Part shown: piece by piece, positions 1 to 8,548 of the stretch
How positions within the stretch are numbered: position 1 is the first letter of the stretch
How the letters are laid out: the number at the start of each line of letters is the position of its first letter
Assembly: GCA_016721725.1 (NCBI GenBank)
Contig: JADKHN010000006.1
Span: 434,001-498,000, forward strand
Length of the DNA stretch: 64,000 nucleotides
Direction: 5' to 3'
From: Chitinophagaceae bacterium
GTDB taxonomy: Bacteria > Bacteroidota > Bacteroidia > Chitinophagales > Chitinophagaceae
Translations under genes and position numbers: made by a program
The notes under the pieces: model-generated
Seen by the model: only the letters and a program-made list of their open reading frames with translations
The model's database searches: none
Told to the model about the DNA's origin: nothing

Positions 1-1081
1 CATAATCAGAAGTAGTCGATTCCACCTGCGCCTTGATCTGGTTCACACGGGCCGTGATATCGGCTTTCTTGCCCTTACCTCCGACGATGGTGGTGTTGTC
101 TTTATCAATGGTCACACTTTCAGCAGAACCCAGGTAGGTCAGATCGGCGTTCTCCAGTTTGAAACCCTGCTCTTCGCTCACGACGATTCCGGCCGTGAGG
201 ATCGCGATATCCTGTAACATCTCTTTCCTCCTGTCTCCAAAACCGGGTGCTTTTACGGCAGCCACTTTAATGGTACCACGCAATTTGTTCACCACCAGGG
301 TAGCCAGGGCTTCCCCTTCAAGGTCCTCTGCGATGATCAGCAGTGGGCGGCCGGTTTGGGCCACTTTTTCAAGGATATGCAAGATATCCTTCATGCTTGA
401 TATTTTTTTATCATAGATGAGAATGTAAGGATTGCTGAGTTCAGCTTGCATCTTTTCACTGTTCGTCACGAAGTACGGACTGATATAGCCGCGATCGAAC
501 TGCATTCCTTCCACCACTTCAACGGTGGTATCGGTGCCTTTGGCTTCTTCCACGGTGATGACGCCTTCCTTGCCCACTTTGGCCATGGCCTGGGCGATCA
601 AAGCGCCGATGGAAGAATCGTTATTGGCGGAAATGGAAGCAACCTGCTCGATCTTTTTGATATCGTTGCCGATGTTCTGGGATTGTTTCTTCAGGTTCTC
701 CACGATGGCGATGACGGCTTTGTCGATACCCCTTTTCAGGTCCATCGGGTTGGCGCCGGCGGTCACATTCTTCAGACCCTCGCTGATGATGGCCTGGGCC
801 AATACAGTGGCGGTTGTCGTTCCGTCTCCGGCTACATCGGCGGTCTTACTGGCCACTTCTTTCAGCATCTGGGCGCCCATGTTCTCGATAGGATCTTCCA
901 GTTCGATCTCTTTGGCTACGGTCACACCGTCCTTGGTTATGGCCGGAGCGCCGAATTTCTTTTCAATGACCACATTGCGGCCCTGCGGGCCAAGGGTCAC
1001 TTTAACGGCATCGGACATGGTGTCGACGCCTTTTTTCATTTTATTCCTGGCTTCAATATTGAAGAAGATCATTTTAGACAT
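1..1081 (-). CDS. groL: Chaperonin GroEL, 60 kDa subunit (partial, C-terminus beyond left edge)
   Basis: ATP-driven cytosolic folding chamber subunit that works with GroES. About 360 N-terminal residues are visible, starting MSKMIFFNIEARNKMKKG. The chaperonin nucleotide-binding signatures are present (LGPQGRNVVIEK, then DGVTVAKEIEL and AGDGTTTATVLAQ), followed by the apical-domain stretch GMQFDRGYISPYFVTN. The reading frame is open to base 1, so roughly the last third of a usual 540-residue protein lies outside the window. It follows groES on the same strand with about 120 bp between them, a normal groES-groEL operon, although that gap holds a heptamer repeat element. Identification is secure. 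Confidence 0.98.
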   Translation of the reverse strand, partial: MSKMIFFNIEARNKMKKGVDTMSDAVKVTLGPQGRNVVIEKKFGAPAITKDGVTVAKEIELEDPIENMGAQMLKEVASKTADVAGDGTTTATVLAQAIISEGLKNVTAGANPMDLKRGIDKAVIAIVENLKKQSQNIGNDIKKIEQVASISANNDSSIGALIAQAMAKVGKEGVITVEEAKGTDTTVEVVEGMQFDRGYISPYFVTNSEKMQAELSNPYILIYDKKISSMKDILHILEKVAQTGRPLLIIAEDLEGEALATLVVNKLRGTIKVAAVKAPGFGDRRKEMLQDIAILTAGIVVSEEQGFKLENADLTYLGSAESVTIDKDNTTIVGGKGKKADITARVNQIKAQVESTTSDY

Positions 1082-1116
1082 GGTATATAATTTTTTTGTG
1101 AGTTAATTAATTGGAA

Positions 1117-1199
1117 GCTGGATGCTGGATGCTGGATAAGAAATTCCGATGCGTTGAATCTATCTAGTATCCTGTATCTAGTATCCAGTATCGAATATC
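1117..1199. repeat. Heptamer inverted-arm element between groES and groEL
   Basis: One arm is three perfect GCTGGAT units in 7-bp register (1117-1137). The other arm is TATCTAG, TATCCTG, TATCTAG, TATCCAG, TATCGAA, TATC, also in strict 7-bp register from 1161. The arms are loosely reverse-complementary (ATCCAGC against TATCCAG), so the transcript could fold between groES and groEL. It resembles the element at 34665-34755 in both arm sequences. What it does here is unknown. Confidence 0.8.
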
Positions 1200-1202
1200 T
1201 TT

Positions 1203-1508
1203 CTATCCAACTTTCATCAGAATATCCGAAGAGCGCATCATCAGCAGGTCTTCCCCTTCGAGGCTGATCTCTGTTCCGGCGTATTTGCCATATAATACTA
1301 TGTCACCCACTTTTTGCTTAACAGGGATGATGCTGCCGGTTTGCTCGGCGTATTTACCGGGTCCAACCGCTACAATGGTGCCTTTTTGAGGCTTTTCTTT
1401 TGCAGTATCTGGAATGATAATACCTACTGCTGTCTTAATTTCTGCAGCAGCCGGCCTTACGAGTACCCGGTCATCGTACAACTCGTAACTAGCAACTTTT
1501 TTTGCCAT
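1203..1508 (-). CDS. groS: Co-chaperonin GroES
   Basis: The 10 kDa lid of the GroEL chamber. At 101 residues it has the family's usual length. The protein starts MAKKVASYELYDDRVLVRP, and the mobile-loop and dome region are recognisable (AVGIIIPDTAKEKPQKGTIVAVGPGK, here split as AVGIIIPD and PQKGTIVAVGPGK). The conserved KVGDIVLYGKYAGTEI stretch and the C-terminal SDILMKVG are also present. It is first in the groES-groEL operon, with a -7 promoter box about 55 bp upstream. Identification is secure. Confidence 0.98.
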   Translation of the reverse strand: MAKKVASYELYDDRVLVRPAAAEIKTAVGIIIPDTAKEKPQKGTIVAVGPGKYAEQTGSIIPVKQKVGDIVLYGKYAGTEISLEGEDLLMMRSSDILMKVG

Positions 1509-1563
1509 GATCGTATCAATTTAGTTTTAGATTAAAAAATATTACCCTTTGTAGTTTGGGTTT

Positions 1564-1588
1564 GCAAAGGTACAGCCATTTCTGTACC
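1564..1588 (-). promoter_or_regulatory. groESL promoter -7 box with overlapping palindrome
   Basis: Read on the minus strand, TACCTTTGC at 1572-1564 matches the Bacteroidota -7 consensus TAnnTTTG(C), 56 bp before the groES start. Overlapping it is a perfect inverted repeat, GGTACA at 1569-1574 and TGTACC at 1583-1588, separated by 8 bp. The sequence is not the CIRCE element bound by HrcA. Position over the -7 box suggests a repressor or sigma-factor site, which is inference. Confidence 0.6.
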
Positions 1589-1690
1589 AATCCATAATAA
1601 TACTCACCTTGTCAGGTATTTAGGGAAAAAGCGAGGTTAGATTCTATAGACCTGGAAAATTCGACAGCAAGACTGGAATTTTGTCAGGCA

Positions 1691-1770
1691 CCCCTAAACC
1701 CTCAAAACTCCCTAAACCATCTAAACCTTCCTAAACCACCTTAAACCTTCCTAAACGGCTCAAACCAAAA
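1691..1770. repeat. Degenerate 10-bp repeat (CTAAACC core)
   Basis: Eight decamers in register, each built around CTAAACC or a close variant (for example CTAAACCTTC, CTAAACCACC, TTAAACCTTC). They occupy the divergent gap between groES and nusB and end just before the nusB -7 box. The strand is strongly biased (almost no G on the plus strand). No function is evident. Confidence 0.65.
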
Positions 1771-1778
1771 CTTCTTCC

Positions 1779-1787
1779 TACATTTGC
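1779..1787 (+). promoter_or_regulatory. nusB promoter -7 box
   Basis: TACATTTGC matches the Bacteroidota -7 consensus and lies 28 bp before the nusB ATG. No good -33 TTTG was found at the usual spacing because the decamer repeat occupies that stretch. Confidence 0.55.
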
Positions 1788-1815
1788 ACCTTCAAAACAG
1801 TTAAGTTCTTTAAGC

Positions 1816-2748
1816 ATGATCAGCAGAAGAAATATCCGGGTGAAAGTGATGCAGACCCTGTACAGCGTTGACAGTATGAACGGAACCGTCAAGCCGGGTG
1901 AGGCCCTCTCGATCCTGACCAAGAAGATCGATCAAAGCCGCCACCTCTTCACCTACCTGATTTACTTTATCACCGAAGTGGCCCGTTATGCCGAAACGGA
2001 TGCCCGGCATAAGGCATCAAAGCACCTCCCCAGCGAAACCGACCTCAATGTAAATACCCGGATCGCCGGGAATGAGATCCTTTGGAAGATCTATGAGGAC
2101 AAGGGTTTTAAGGATGCCGTGACCCTCTTTAAGCCCGGTAACACGATTGACCCCGACCTGCTCAAGAAGATCTACCTGGAACTGGCTGCCTCCCCCGAAT
2201 ACCAGGAATACATCGGCCTGGAGGCCCGCAGCAAACAATCGGAAAAAGAGATCCTCGAATTCATCTTCTGCAACCTGATGTTGCCCAATGAGGATTTCAT
2301 CGGCCATGTGGAAGAACATTTCATCAACTGGGATGATGACGCCGAGATGATGAACCAGCTGGTGTTGAATTTCCTGGGCAAACCAACCGGGCTCTATTTC
2401 ACCGAGATCCTGAGCAAGGAAAAATGGGATTTCGCCAGGGGGCTGCTCGAAACCGTTCTGGAAAAGGCTGAACACAGCATGGAACTCATCAAGCCCAAGC
2501 TCAAGAACTGGGACGCCGAGCGGATCGCCGCGCTGGACCTGATCATCCTTCAAATGGGGATCTGTGAATTCCTTTATTTTGAGACCATCCCCACCAAGGT
2601 CACCATCAATGAATACATCGACCTGGCCAAGGAATACAGCACCGTACAGAGCGGTCAGTTCGTGAACGGACTGTTGGACAATATCCACAAGGAACTGACG
2701 GCGGAAAATAAGATCCATAAAAAACAATTCAAGAACAGTACGCTTTGA
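1816..2748 (+). CDS. nusB: Transcription antitermination protein NusB (long Bacteroidota form)
   Basis: RNA-binding factor that with NusE (S10) promotes antitermination, mainly of rRNA operons. It has 310 residues against about 140 for the minimal protein. The recognised NusB fold lies in the C-terminal part (roughly residues 200-295, including AERIAALDLIILQMGICEF, TKVTINEYIDLAKEYS and the closing FVNGLLDNI). The N-terminal 170 or so residues begin MISRRNIRVKVMQTLYS, a second NusB-like start, followed by an acidic helical insert. This enlarged form is usual in Bacteroidota. The start is the first ATG after a -7 box. Confidence 0.93.
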   Translation: MISRRNIRVKVMQTLYSVDSMNGTVKPGEALSILTKKIDQSRHLFTYLIYFITEVARYAETDARHKASKHLPSETDLNVNTRIAGNEILWKIYEDKGFKDAVTLFKPGNTIDPDLLKKIYLELAASPEYQEYIGLEARSKQSEKEILEFIFCNLMLPNEDFIGHVEEHFINWDDDAEMMNQLVLNFLGKPTGLYFTEILSKEKWDFARGLLETVLEKAEHSMELIKPKLKNWDAERIAALDLIILQMGICEFLYFETIPTKVTINEYIDLAKEYSTVQSGQFVNGLLDNIHKELTAENKIHKKQFKNSTL

Positions 2749-2776
2749 GCGGGTGATCCGGCTTAAGCAGATTTAA

Positions 2777-2785
2777 TACCTTTGC
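2777..2785 (+). promoter_or_regulatory. Promoter -7 box that fixes the start of the DUF1573 gene
   Basis: TACCTTTGC abuts an ATG at 2786. Transcription from such a box starts a few bases downstream, so that ATG would fall before or at the transcript start. The next in-frame ATG at 2804 is therefore the better start, and it also places a signal peptide at the N-terminus. Confidence 0.6.
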
Positions 2786-2803
2786 ATGAAATGTAGAATA
2801 AAC

Positions 2804-3244
2804 ATGAACAGATTTTTGCTGGTACTGGCGATCCCGGCCATGCTCTATTCCTGCGTCGAACGCAGAAAAGATAAAGTGGCAGATGACACGGCCAGGCAAT
2901 ATGAACAATTCCTGAAGGATACCACCTCCGTTCAAATCATTGATTCCGCTTACAACTTCGGCAAGGTGACCGATGGCGAAAAAGTGGAATACAGTTACCG
3001 GTTCAGGAATACCGGAACCAAACCCCTGATGATCACCAGCGCAACCGCCAGCTGCGGTTGCACCGTTCCACAGAAACCCGAGAAACCGATCTTCCCCGGG
3101 GAGACGGGTTTTATCAAGATCGTATTCGACAGCAAGGGCCGTGTGGGAAATGCCCATAAGACCATCACCGTGCTGTCCAATGCCAGTCCGGCCTTTCCCG
3201 AACTGCAGCTGACCGGGGAAGTTCAGGCTAAAAAAGACAACTAA
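2804..3244 (+). CDS. DUF1573 domain lipoprotein
   Basis: Predicted exported lipoprotein. From the chosen start the protein begins MNRFLLVLAIPAMLYSC, a signal peptide ending in a lipobox with Cys at 17. The remainder is a single DUF1573 (Ig-like/ASPM-SPD-2-Hydin-type) beta-sandwich, with the family hallmark ITSATASCGCTVPQKPEKP and the GETGFIKIVFDSKGRVG stretch. Such proteins are abundant in Bacteroidota and their biochemical role is not established. It lies between nusB and yajC on the same strand, but has its own -7 box. Confidence 0.85.
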   Translation: MNRFLLVLAIPAMLYSCVERRKDKVADDTARQYEQFLKDTTSVQIIDSAYNFGKVTDGEKVEYSYRFRNTGTKPLMITSATASCGCTVPQKPEKPIFPGETGFIKIVFDSKGRVGNAHKTITVLSNASPAFPELQLTGEVQAKKDN

Positions 3245-3294
3245 AACCCTCCCAAACGGCATTCAGCCGGGCGGACATAAAACAACACCGTAAC

Positions 3295-3639
3295 ATGCAA
3301 TTATTAAGTATTCTTTTGATGACCCCCGATCCCAATGGTAAGGGAGGCAGCAGTACAACATTGATCATGATGGGTCTGATGATCCTGGTCTTCTGGCTGT
3401 TCATGATCCGTCCACAGGCAAAAAAGGCCAAAAAACAAAAGGAGTTCATCAACAACCTGCAGAAAGGCGATAAGATCGTTACGATCGCCGGTATCCACGG
3501 CACCGTGAGCAAAGTGAATGATGACGCCACCCTGATGCTGGAAACCAGTCCGGGCAGCTATATCAAGATCGAACGCAGCGCCATCAGCATGGAATGGACG
3601 GCCAATATCAACAAGCCGGCCATAGAGACCAAGAAATAA
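3295..3639 (+). CDS. yajC: Sec translocon accessory subunit YajC
   Basis: Small inner-membrane protein of the SecDF-YajC complex. It has 114 residues with one strong membrane helix (TLIMMGLMILVFWLFMI, about residues 22-40). The family-typical RPQAKKAKKQKEFINNLQKGDKIVTIAGIHG region follows, split here at RPQAKKAKKQKEF and LQKGDKIVTIAGIHGTV. Length and order match the family. It is followed by a heptamer hairpin element and coaE. Confidence 0.95.
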   Translation: MQLLSILLMTPDPNGKGGSSTTLIMMGLMILVFWLFMIRPQAKKAKKQKEFINNLQKGDKIVTIAGIHGTVSKVNDDATLMLETSPGSYIKIERSAISMEWTANINKPAIETKK

Positions 3640-3649
3640 TTTATTTCAG

Positions 3650-3733
3650 ATTGTCGATTTGCGATTTTAGATTTACTATCGGTTGCGGAGTTCTTGATTC
3701 CGGAACCGTCAATCTAAAATCGCAAATTTTTTT
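3650..3733. repeat. Heptamer inverted-arm element with terminator-like T-tract before coaE
   Basis: The left arm runs in 7-bp register (ATTGTCG, ATTTGCG, ATTTTAG, ATTTACT, ATCGGTT from 3650) and the right arm from 3710 (CAATCTA, AAATCGC, AAATTTT). The 17-bp stretches 3657-3673 and 3711-3727 are perfectly inverted. An inner stem pairs CGGTT (3680-3684) with AACCG (3704-3708). The hairpin is followed by seven T (3727-3733) that run straight into the coaE ATG, so it may act as a terminator or attenuator after yajC. Confidence 0.85.
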
Positions 3734-4324
3734 ATGCTCAGGATCGGTCTGACCGGCGGTATCGGCAGCGGTAAAAGCACCGTGGCCCGGGTATTTGAAC
3801 TACTGGGCATTCCGGTTTATTATGCCGATGACCGTGCCAAAAGACTGATGAACGAGGATGAGGAACTAAAAAAAGAGATCAGGTCCTTATTCGGTGAAGC
3901 CGCTTATACCGATGGGAACCTCAACAGGAAATGGCTGGCCTCCGTCGTATTCAATGACTCCGAAAAATTATCCCGACTGAACCAGGTCGTTCATCCGGCC
4001 ACCATACGAGATGCCGGAAACTGGATGAAAATGCAGACCAGTCCTTATGTCATTAAAGAAGCGGCCCTCCTTTTTGAAAGCGGCGCGCAGAAAGACCTTG
4101 ACCAGGTGATCGGCGTATTCGCCCCCACCCCGCTCCGGATCCAAAGGGTGATGAAAAGGGATCATGTCACCCGGGAGGAGGTCATGGCCCGCATGAACCG
4201 CCAGATCGAAGAGGACATCAAGATGAGGCTCTGCGATCACATCATCACCAATAACGAACAGGAAATGGTCATCCCGCAGGTCATCAGCCTGCATCAGCAA
4301 CTGCTGGCCCGGGCCCGGGAATGA
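3734..4324 (+). CDS. coaE: Dephospho-CoA kinase
   Basis: Last step of coenzyme A synthesis: ATP-dependent phosphorylation of dephospho-CoA. The N-terminal P-loop GLTGGIGSGKSTVARVFELLG is plain (key residues GxxxxGKST, about residues 8-16). The CoA-domain features ADDRAKRLM and the VVHPATIRDAGNWM region follow, as does the lid-type VMKRDHVTREEVMARM stretch. At 196 residues it has the usual length. The ATG directly follows a T7 tract of a hairpin, so no Shine-Dalgarno is possible there. coaD lies 30 kb away at 34145. Confidence 0.96.
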   Translation: MLRIGLTGGIGSGKSTVARVFELLGIPVYYADDRAKRLMNEDEELKKEIRSLFGEAAYTDGNLNRKWLASVVFNDSEKLSRLNQVVHPATIRDAGNWMKMQTSPYVIKEAALLFESGAQKDLDQVIGVFAPTPLRIQRVMKRDHVTREEVMARMNRQIEEDIKMRLCDHIITNNEQEMVIPQVISLHQQLLARARE

Positions 4325-4450
4325 ACCGTCCTGGAAAAAACTCTCCTCGCAGAAAAATAGGACCCGCCGATGATCCCTGTCATGAAAAAAATGCCCTTTT
4401 ATGCGGATTAATCATTTGAGTCCGGGGTTTTAGTTTCGTAACTTCAAGCC

Positions 4451-5947
4451 ATGAAAATCTTTACATCCCAACAGATCAGGCAATGGGATGCATACACGAT
4501 CGCCCATGAACCCATCGCTTCCATCGACCTGATGGAAAGGGCTGCCAGGGCTTGTTATGACTGGTTGGTGAAAAATGAATTCCAGGAACGGCAGATTCAT
4601 GTTTTCTGTGGCCGTGGCAACAACGGCGGGGATGGGTTGGCACTGGCCAGACTGATCAAAACCGGCAATGGCCATGTGACCGTGTATATCCCCAGATCCG
4701 ATGATCCTGGTTCTCCTGATTTTCAGATCAACCTGCACCGCTTTCACGAATGCGGCGGAAATGTTCATATCATCCATACCCACGAGATCCTGCCGGTCAT
4801 CCACCATCATGACCTCGTGATCGACGCCCTATTTGGTACCGGTCTCAATAAACCGCCTGAAGGCATTTGCGCGGCGCTGATCAACTATATGTCACAGGTA
4901 GGCGCCCCGGTCATTTCCATCGATATTCCCAGCGGGCTTTATGCGGATCAATGTTCCAAAAAGAACAGCATCGTTACGGCTGATCATACCCTGAGTTTTC
5001 AGCAATATAAACTGGCCTTTTTCTTTTCCGAGAACGAACGTTACCTCGGCCAGGTCCACCTGCTCGATATCGGACTCCATCCCGGTTTTGAAGAACGGGA
5101 AGAAGCACAGATCGAAACAGTTGAAAAAGAACTCATCCAAAAGATCCGCCGGCCCAGGAAAAAATTCTCTCATAAAGGCAGTTTCGGACATGCCGCCCTG
5201 CTGGCAGGCAGCAAGGGCATGATGGGTGCCGCTGTTTTGTCTGCCCGCAGTTGCCTGCGAAGCGGTGTGGGCAAACTCACCTGTTTCATCCCGGATTGCG
5301 GATATACCGTTTTACAATCCACTGTTCCGGAAGCCATGTGCCGGACCTGCGGTTCCGATCACCTGGATATCCCCTCCTTACTCGGACCCTACCAATCGGT
5401 TGGCATTGGCCCTGGAATCAGTTTGCAGGATAATTCGGCCGGTCTGTTGAGCAGGGTATTTGCCCAATTTGATCAGCCGATGGTGCTTGATGCCGATGCG
5501 CTCAATATCCTGGCCGCTGACCGGTCATTGATGGCATCAATTCCACGGCATTCCATACTGACGCCGCATCCGGGAGAATTCGACCGCCTGTTCGGACCGA
5601 TACACAGCGAATGTGAACGATTGCAGTCCGCCTTGCTCCGGGCTTCGGAAGGGCATGTCTATATCGTATTGAAAGGCCACCATAGTTTCATCGCGACACC
5701 GGATGGCAAGGGTTACCTGAACTGTACCGGCAATCCCGGGATGGCCACCGCCGGCAGCGGAGATGTGCTCACCGGTATCCTCACCGGTCTGCTGGCCCAG
5801 GGTTATCCGCCGTTGCAAGCCGCCCTCATGGGTGTTTACCTGCATGGTTCAGCCGGCGATATCGCCGTTAAGGATTCCTCTCCCGAGGCGATGATCGCCG
5901 GTGATATCATCGGCAAACTGGGAGCTGCATTCAAACTCCTCGACTAG
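4451..5947 (+). CDS. nnr: Bifunctional NAD(P)HX epimerase / ADP-dependent NAD(P)HX dehydratase
   Basis: Repairs hydrated NADH and NADPH. The N-terminal YjeF/epimerase domain (about 1-215) has LMERAARACYDWL, the GRGNNGGDGLALARL motif and the VIDALFGTGLNKPP loop with SIDIPSGL. The C-terminal ribokinase-like dehydratase domain (about 225-498) has HKGSFGHAALLAGSKGMMGA, ILTPHPGEFDRLFG and the catalytic-region signature GNPGMATAGSGDVLTGIL. The 498 residues fit the fused form. It lies 126 bp downstream of coaE. Confidence 0.96.
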   Translation: MKIFTSQQIRQWDAYTIAHEPIASIDLMERAARACYDWLVKNEFQERQIHVFCGRGNNGGDGLALARLIKTGNGHVTVYIPRSDDPGSPDFQINLHRFHECGGNVHIIHTHEILPVIHHHDLVIDALFGTGLNKPPEGICAALINYMSQVGAPVISIDIPSGLYADQCSKKNSIVTADHTLSFQQYKLAFFFSENERYLGQVHLLDIGLHPGFEEREEAQIETVEKELIQKIRRPRKKFSHKGSFGHAALLAGSKGMMGAAVLSARSCLRSGVGKLTCFIPDCGYTVLQSTVPEAMCRTCGSDHLDIPSLLGPYQSVGIGPGISLQDNSAGLLSRVFAQFDQPMVLDADALNILAADRSLMASIPRHSILTPHPGEFDRLFGPIHSECERLQSALLRASEGHVYIVLKGHHSFIATPDGKGYLNCTGNPGMATAGSGDVLTGILTGLLAQGYPPLQAALMGVYLHGSAGDIAVKDSSPEAMIAGDIIGKLGAAFKLLD

Positions 5948-6026
5948 TAAAAGTCATTAAAAGTGGTAAAGCTTTGTAAGCATTCAATTTACCCGCTATT
6001 TCTGACGGTTTTTGCCCCATTTACCC

Positions 6027-6035
6027 TATTTTTGC
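6027..6035 (+). promoter_or_regulatory. hppA promoter -7 box
   Basis: TATTTTTGC matches the Bacteroidota -7 consensus 28 bp before the hppA start. A TTTG at 6011-6014 is too close to be a standard -33 element. Confidence 0.5.
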
Positions 6036-6063
6036 CGTCCAAAATTCAGAACAACTAATACTT

Positions 6064-8490
6064 ATGGACAAATTGATCTACGTTATTCCGGCGATGGGCA
6101 TTGTGGGCCTCCTGTACACTTTCATCAAGTTTGCCTGGGTCTCCCGCCAGGATGCGGGTAACGACCGCATGAAGGAGATCAGCACTTATATCGCCGAAGG
6201 CGCTATGGCCTTCCTGAAAGCCGAGTATAAGATACTGGCCTATTTTGTGATCGTGGCCGCCCTCCTGCTGGGTGTCATGGGTTACAGCAACGCCAACAGC
6301 CACTGGAGTATCGCCGTGGCCTTCGTCATCGGCGCCTTCTTCAGCGCCGCCGCCGGTTTCATCGGCATGAAAGTGGCCACCAAGGCCAATGTTCGTACCG
6401 CACAGGCCGCCCGTACCAGCCTGGCGAAAGCCCTGCATGTGTCTTTCACCGGTGGTTCTGTCATGGGCCTCGGCGTAGCCGGCCTGGCTGTTCTGGGCCT
6501 GGGTGGTTTATTCATCGTTTTAAAAATGATCTTCGCGCCCGATGCGGCTGTCAGCAGCCACGAAATGGAAAAGACCATCGAGATCCTTACTGGATTTTCC
6601 CTGGGCGCCGAATCAATTGCCTTATTCGCCCGGGTGGGCGGTGGTATCTATACAAAAGCAGCCGATGTGGGCGCTGACCTGGTGGGTAAAGTGGAAGCCG
6701 GCATCCCGGAGGATGATCCGCGTAATCCTGCTACGATCGCGGATAACGTTGGGGATAATGTGGGCGATGTGGCTGGTATGGGCGCCGATCTGTTCGGTTC
6801 TTATGTGGCCACGGTTTTGGCTACGATGGTACTGGGCCGCGAGACCAACGCGCTGACCGATCAGTTCGGCGGCATGTCTCCGATCCTCTTACCGATGCTG
6901 ATCGCCGCGATGGGGATCCTGTTCTCGATCATCGGAACCTTCTTCGTTCGCATTTCAGAAAGCGCAGGACTGAACACTCAAAAAGTGCAGAACGCACTCA
7001 ATATGGGTAACTGGGGCTCGATCGTTTTGACCGCAGTTGCTTCTTATTTTCTCGTTGATTTCCTCATGCCGGAAAACATGACCCTTCGTGGTCATGCATT
7101 CACCAAAACTGGGGTTTTCGGCGCCATCATGGTGGGACTCGTTGTAGGCACCCTGATGAGCATGATCACGGAATACTATACGGCCATGGGCAAACGCCCG
7201 GTAAAAAGTATCGTTCGCCAGTCGGCTACCGGGCATGCCACCAATATCATCGGTGGCCTGGCCATGGGAATGGAAAGTACCTTCCTCCCCATACTCGTCC
7301 TGGCTTCCGGTATCTATATGAGTTACTGGTGCGCCGGCTTGTATGGTGTTGCCATCGCTGCAGCCGGTATGATGGCTACAACCGCCATGCAACTGGCCAT
7401 CGACGCATTCGGACCCATCGCTGATAATGCCGGTGGTATCGCCGAAATGAGTGATCTCCCTAAGGAAGTACGTGAAAAAACAGATATCCTGGATGCGGTG
7501 GGGAATACTACGGCTGCAACCGGTAAGGGATTCGCCATTGCGTCCGCTGCACTGACAGCCCTCGCCCTTTTCGCCGCCTTTGTAGGCATCAGCGGAATTG
7601 AAGGTATTGATATTTATAAGGCTCCGGTCCTGGCCGGTTTATTCGTCGGAGGCATGATCCCCTTCATCTTCTCATCCCTGGCCATCCGGGCCGTGGGTGA
7701 AGCCGCTATGGCCATGGTGGAAGAGGTCAGGCGACAGTTCCACACGATCCCGGGTATCATGGAAGGAACCGGTAAACCCGAATACGATAAATGTGTGGCC
7801 ATTTCAACAGAAGCTTCCCTGAAGAAAATGATGTTGCCCGGTGCGATCGCCTTGCTCTCTCCGCTGGCCATCGGTTTTGGTTTTGGCCCGGAAGTGCTGG
7901 GTGGTTTCCTGGCTGGTGCAACGGTCAGTGGTGTACTGATGGGAATGTTCCAGAACAATGCCGGAGGCGCCTGGGACAACGCTAAAAAATCCTTTGAGAA
8001 AGGGGTTGAGATCAATGGCGAGATGTTCTATAAAAAATCCGAGCCGCATAAAGCTTCTGTAACCGGTGATACCGTAGGTGATCCTTTTAAAGATACTTCT
8101 GGCCCGTCCATGAACATTCTTATCAAATTGATGAGCATTGTGAGCCTGGTCATCGCTCCTACCCTGGCGGCGATGTACGGTACCGCCGTGAAAAAACAAG
8201 AAATGAAGACCGAACTGAAAGAGATATCCATCATCAGGTCGGATAGCGCCAACAGTACCAGTCTGACCGTAGAAGCAAAGCCCAACGCCATGAAAGAGCC
8301 GGTGGACAAATTGGTTGATGCCCTGGTCGCCGATAAGCTGATGACCAAAGAGAACTATGTACTGGCCCTGAAAAAAGGCAAGCTGGTGATCAATGAGGTG
8401 GAGCAGACCGATGCGGTGACTGCTAAATACAAGACCCTGATCGACGCACTCGGCGGCGCCGACCTGGAGATCAGGAATACGAATAAATAG
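6064..8490 (+). CDS. hppA: Membrane-bound ion-translocating pyrophosphatase
   Basis: Polytopic inner-membrane enzyme that hydrolyses PPi to pump H+ and/or Na+. Substrate-binding motifs are intact: DVGADLVGKVEAGIPEDDPRNPA, given here as DVGADLVGKVE and PEDDPRNPA, then IADNVGDNVGDVAGMGADLF and the later DAFGPIADNAGGIAEM. At the K+-selectivity position the sequence reads GNTTAATGKGFAI, with Ala rather than Lys, which indicates the K+-dependent subfamily. The protein has 808 residues. The last 90 or so, after the final membrane span, form a soluble extension rich in Lys and Glu that the core family lacks. A terminator follows at 8521. Confidence 0.96.
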   Translation: MDKLIYVIPAMGIVGLLYTFIKFAWVSRQDAGNDRMKEISTYIAEGAMAFLKAEYKILAYFVIVAALLLGVMGYSNANSHWSIAVAFVIGAFFSAAAGFIGMKVATKANVRTAQAARTSLAKALHVSFTGGSVMGLGVAGLAVLGLGGLFIVLKMIFAPDAAVSSHEMEKTIEILTGFSLGAESIALFARVGGGIYTKAADVGADLVGKVEAGIPEDDPRNPATIADNVGDNVGDVAGMGADLFGSYVATVLATMVLGRETNALTDQFGGMSPILLPMLIAAMGILFSIIGTFFVRISESAGLNTQKVQNALNMGNWGSIVLTAVASYFLVDFLMPENMTLRGHAFTKTGVFGAIMVGLVVGTLMSMITEYYTAMGKRPVKSIVRQSATGHATNIIGGLAMGMESTFLPILVLASGIYMSYWCAGLYGVAIAAAGMMATTAMQLAIDAFGPIADNAGGIAEMSDLPKEVREKTDILDAVGNTTAATGKGFAIASAALTALALFAAFVGISGIEGIDIYKAPVLAGLFVGGMIPFIFSSLAIRAVGEAAMAMVEEVRRQFHTIPGIMEGTGKPEYDKCVAISTEASLKKMMLPGAIALLSPLAIGFGFGPEVLGGFLAGATVSGVLMGMFQNNAGGAWDNAKKSFEKGVEINGEMFYKKSEPHKASVTGDTVGDPFKDTSGPSMNILIKLMSIVSLVIAPTLAAMYGTAVKKQEMKTELKEISIIRSDSANSTSLTVEAKPNAMKEPVDKLVDALVADKLMTKENYVLALKKGKLVINEVEQTDAVTAKYKTLIDALGGADLEIRNTNK

Positions 8491-8520
8491 ACCACTTGTT
8501 TATCTTAATAGGTTAAAAAA

Positions 8521-8548
8521 ATCCTGCTGTTTTCAGCGGGATTTTTTT
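8521..8548 (+). terminator. Intrinsic terminator of hppA
   Basis: A 9-bp stem, ATCCTGCTG (8521-8529) with CAGCGGGAT (8534-8542) including one G-T pair, encloses a TTTT loop. It is followed by a T-tract and preceded by an A-tract, so it could also work in reverse. Confidence 0.9.

Noticed and set aside
446..1090. Plus-strand open frames over the groEL region
   Set aside because: They are antisense to groEL, which is strongly conserved; no family or promoter supports them.
1564..1588. CIRCE heat-shock operator
   Set aside because: The palindrome GGTACA-N8-TGTACC does not resemble TTAGCACTC-N9-GAGTGCTAA.
1691..1770. Telomere-like repeat
   Set aside because: CTAAACC words recur every 10 bp with varied linkers, not as a pure telomeric heptamer, and lie inside the chromosome between genes.
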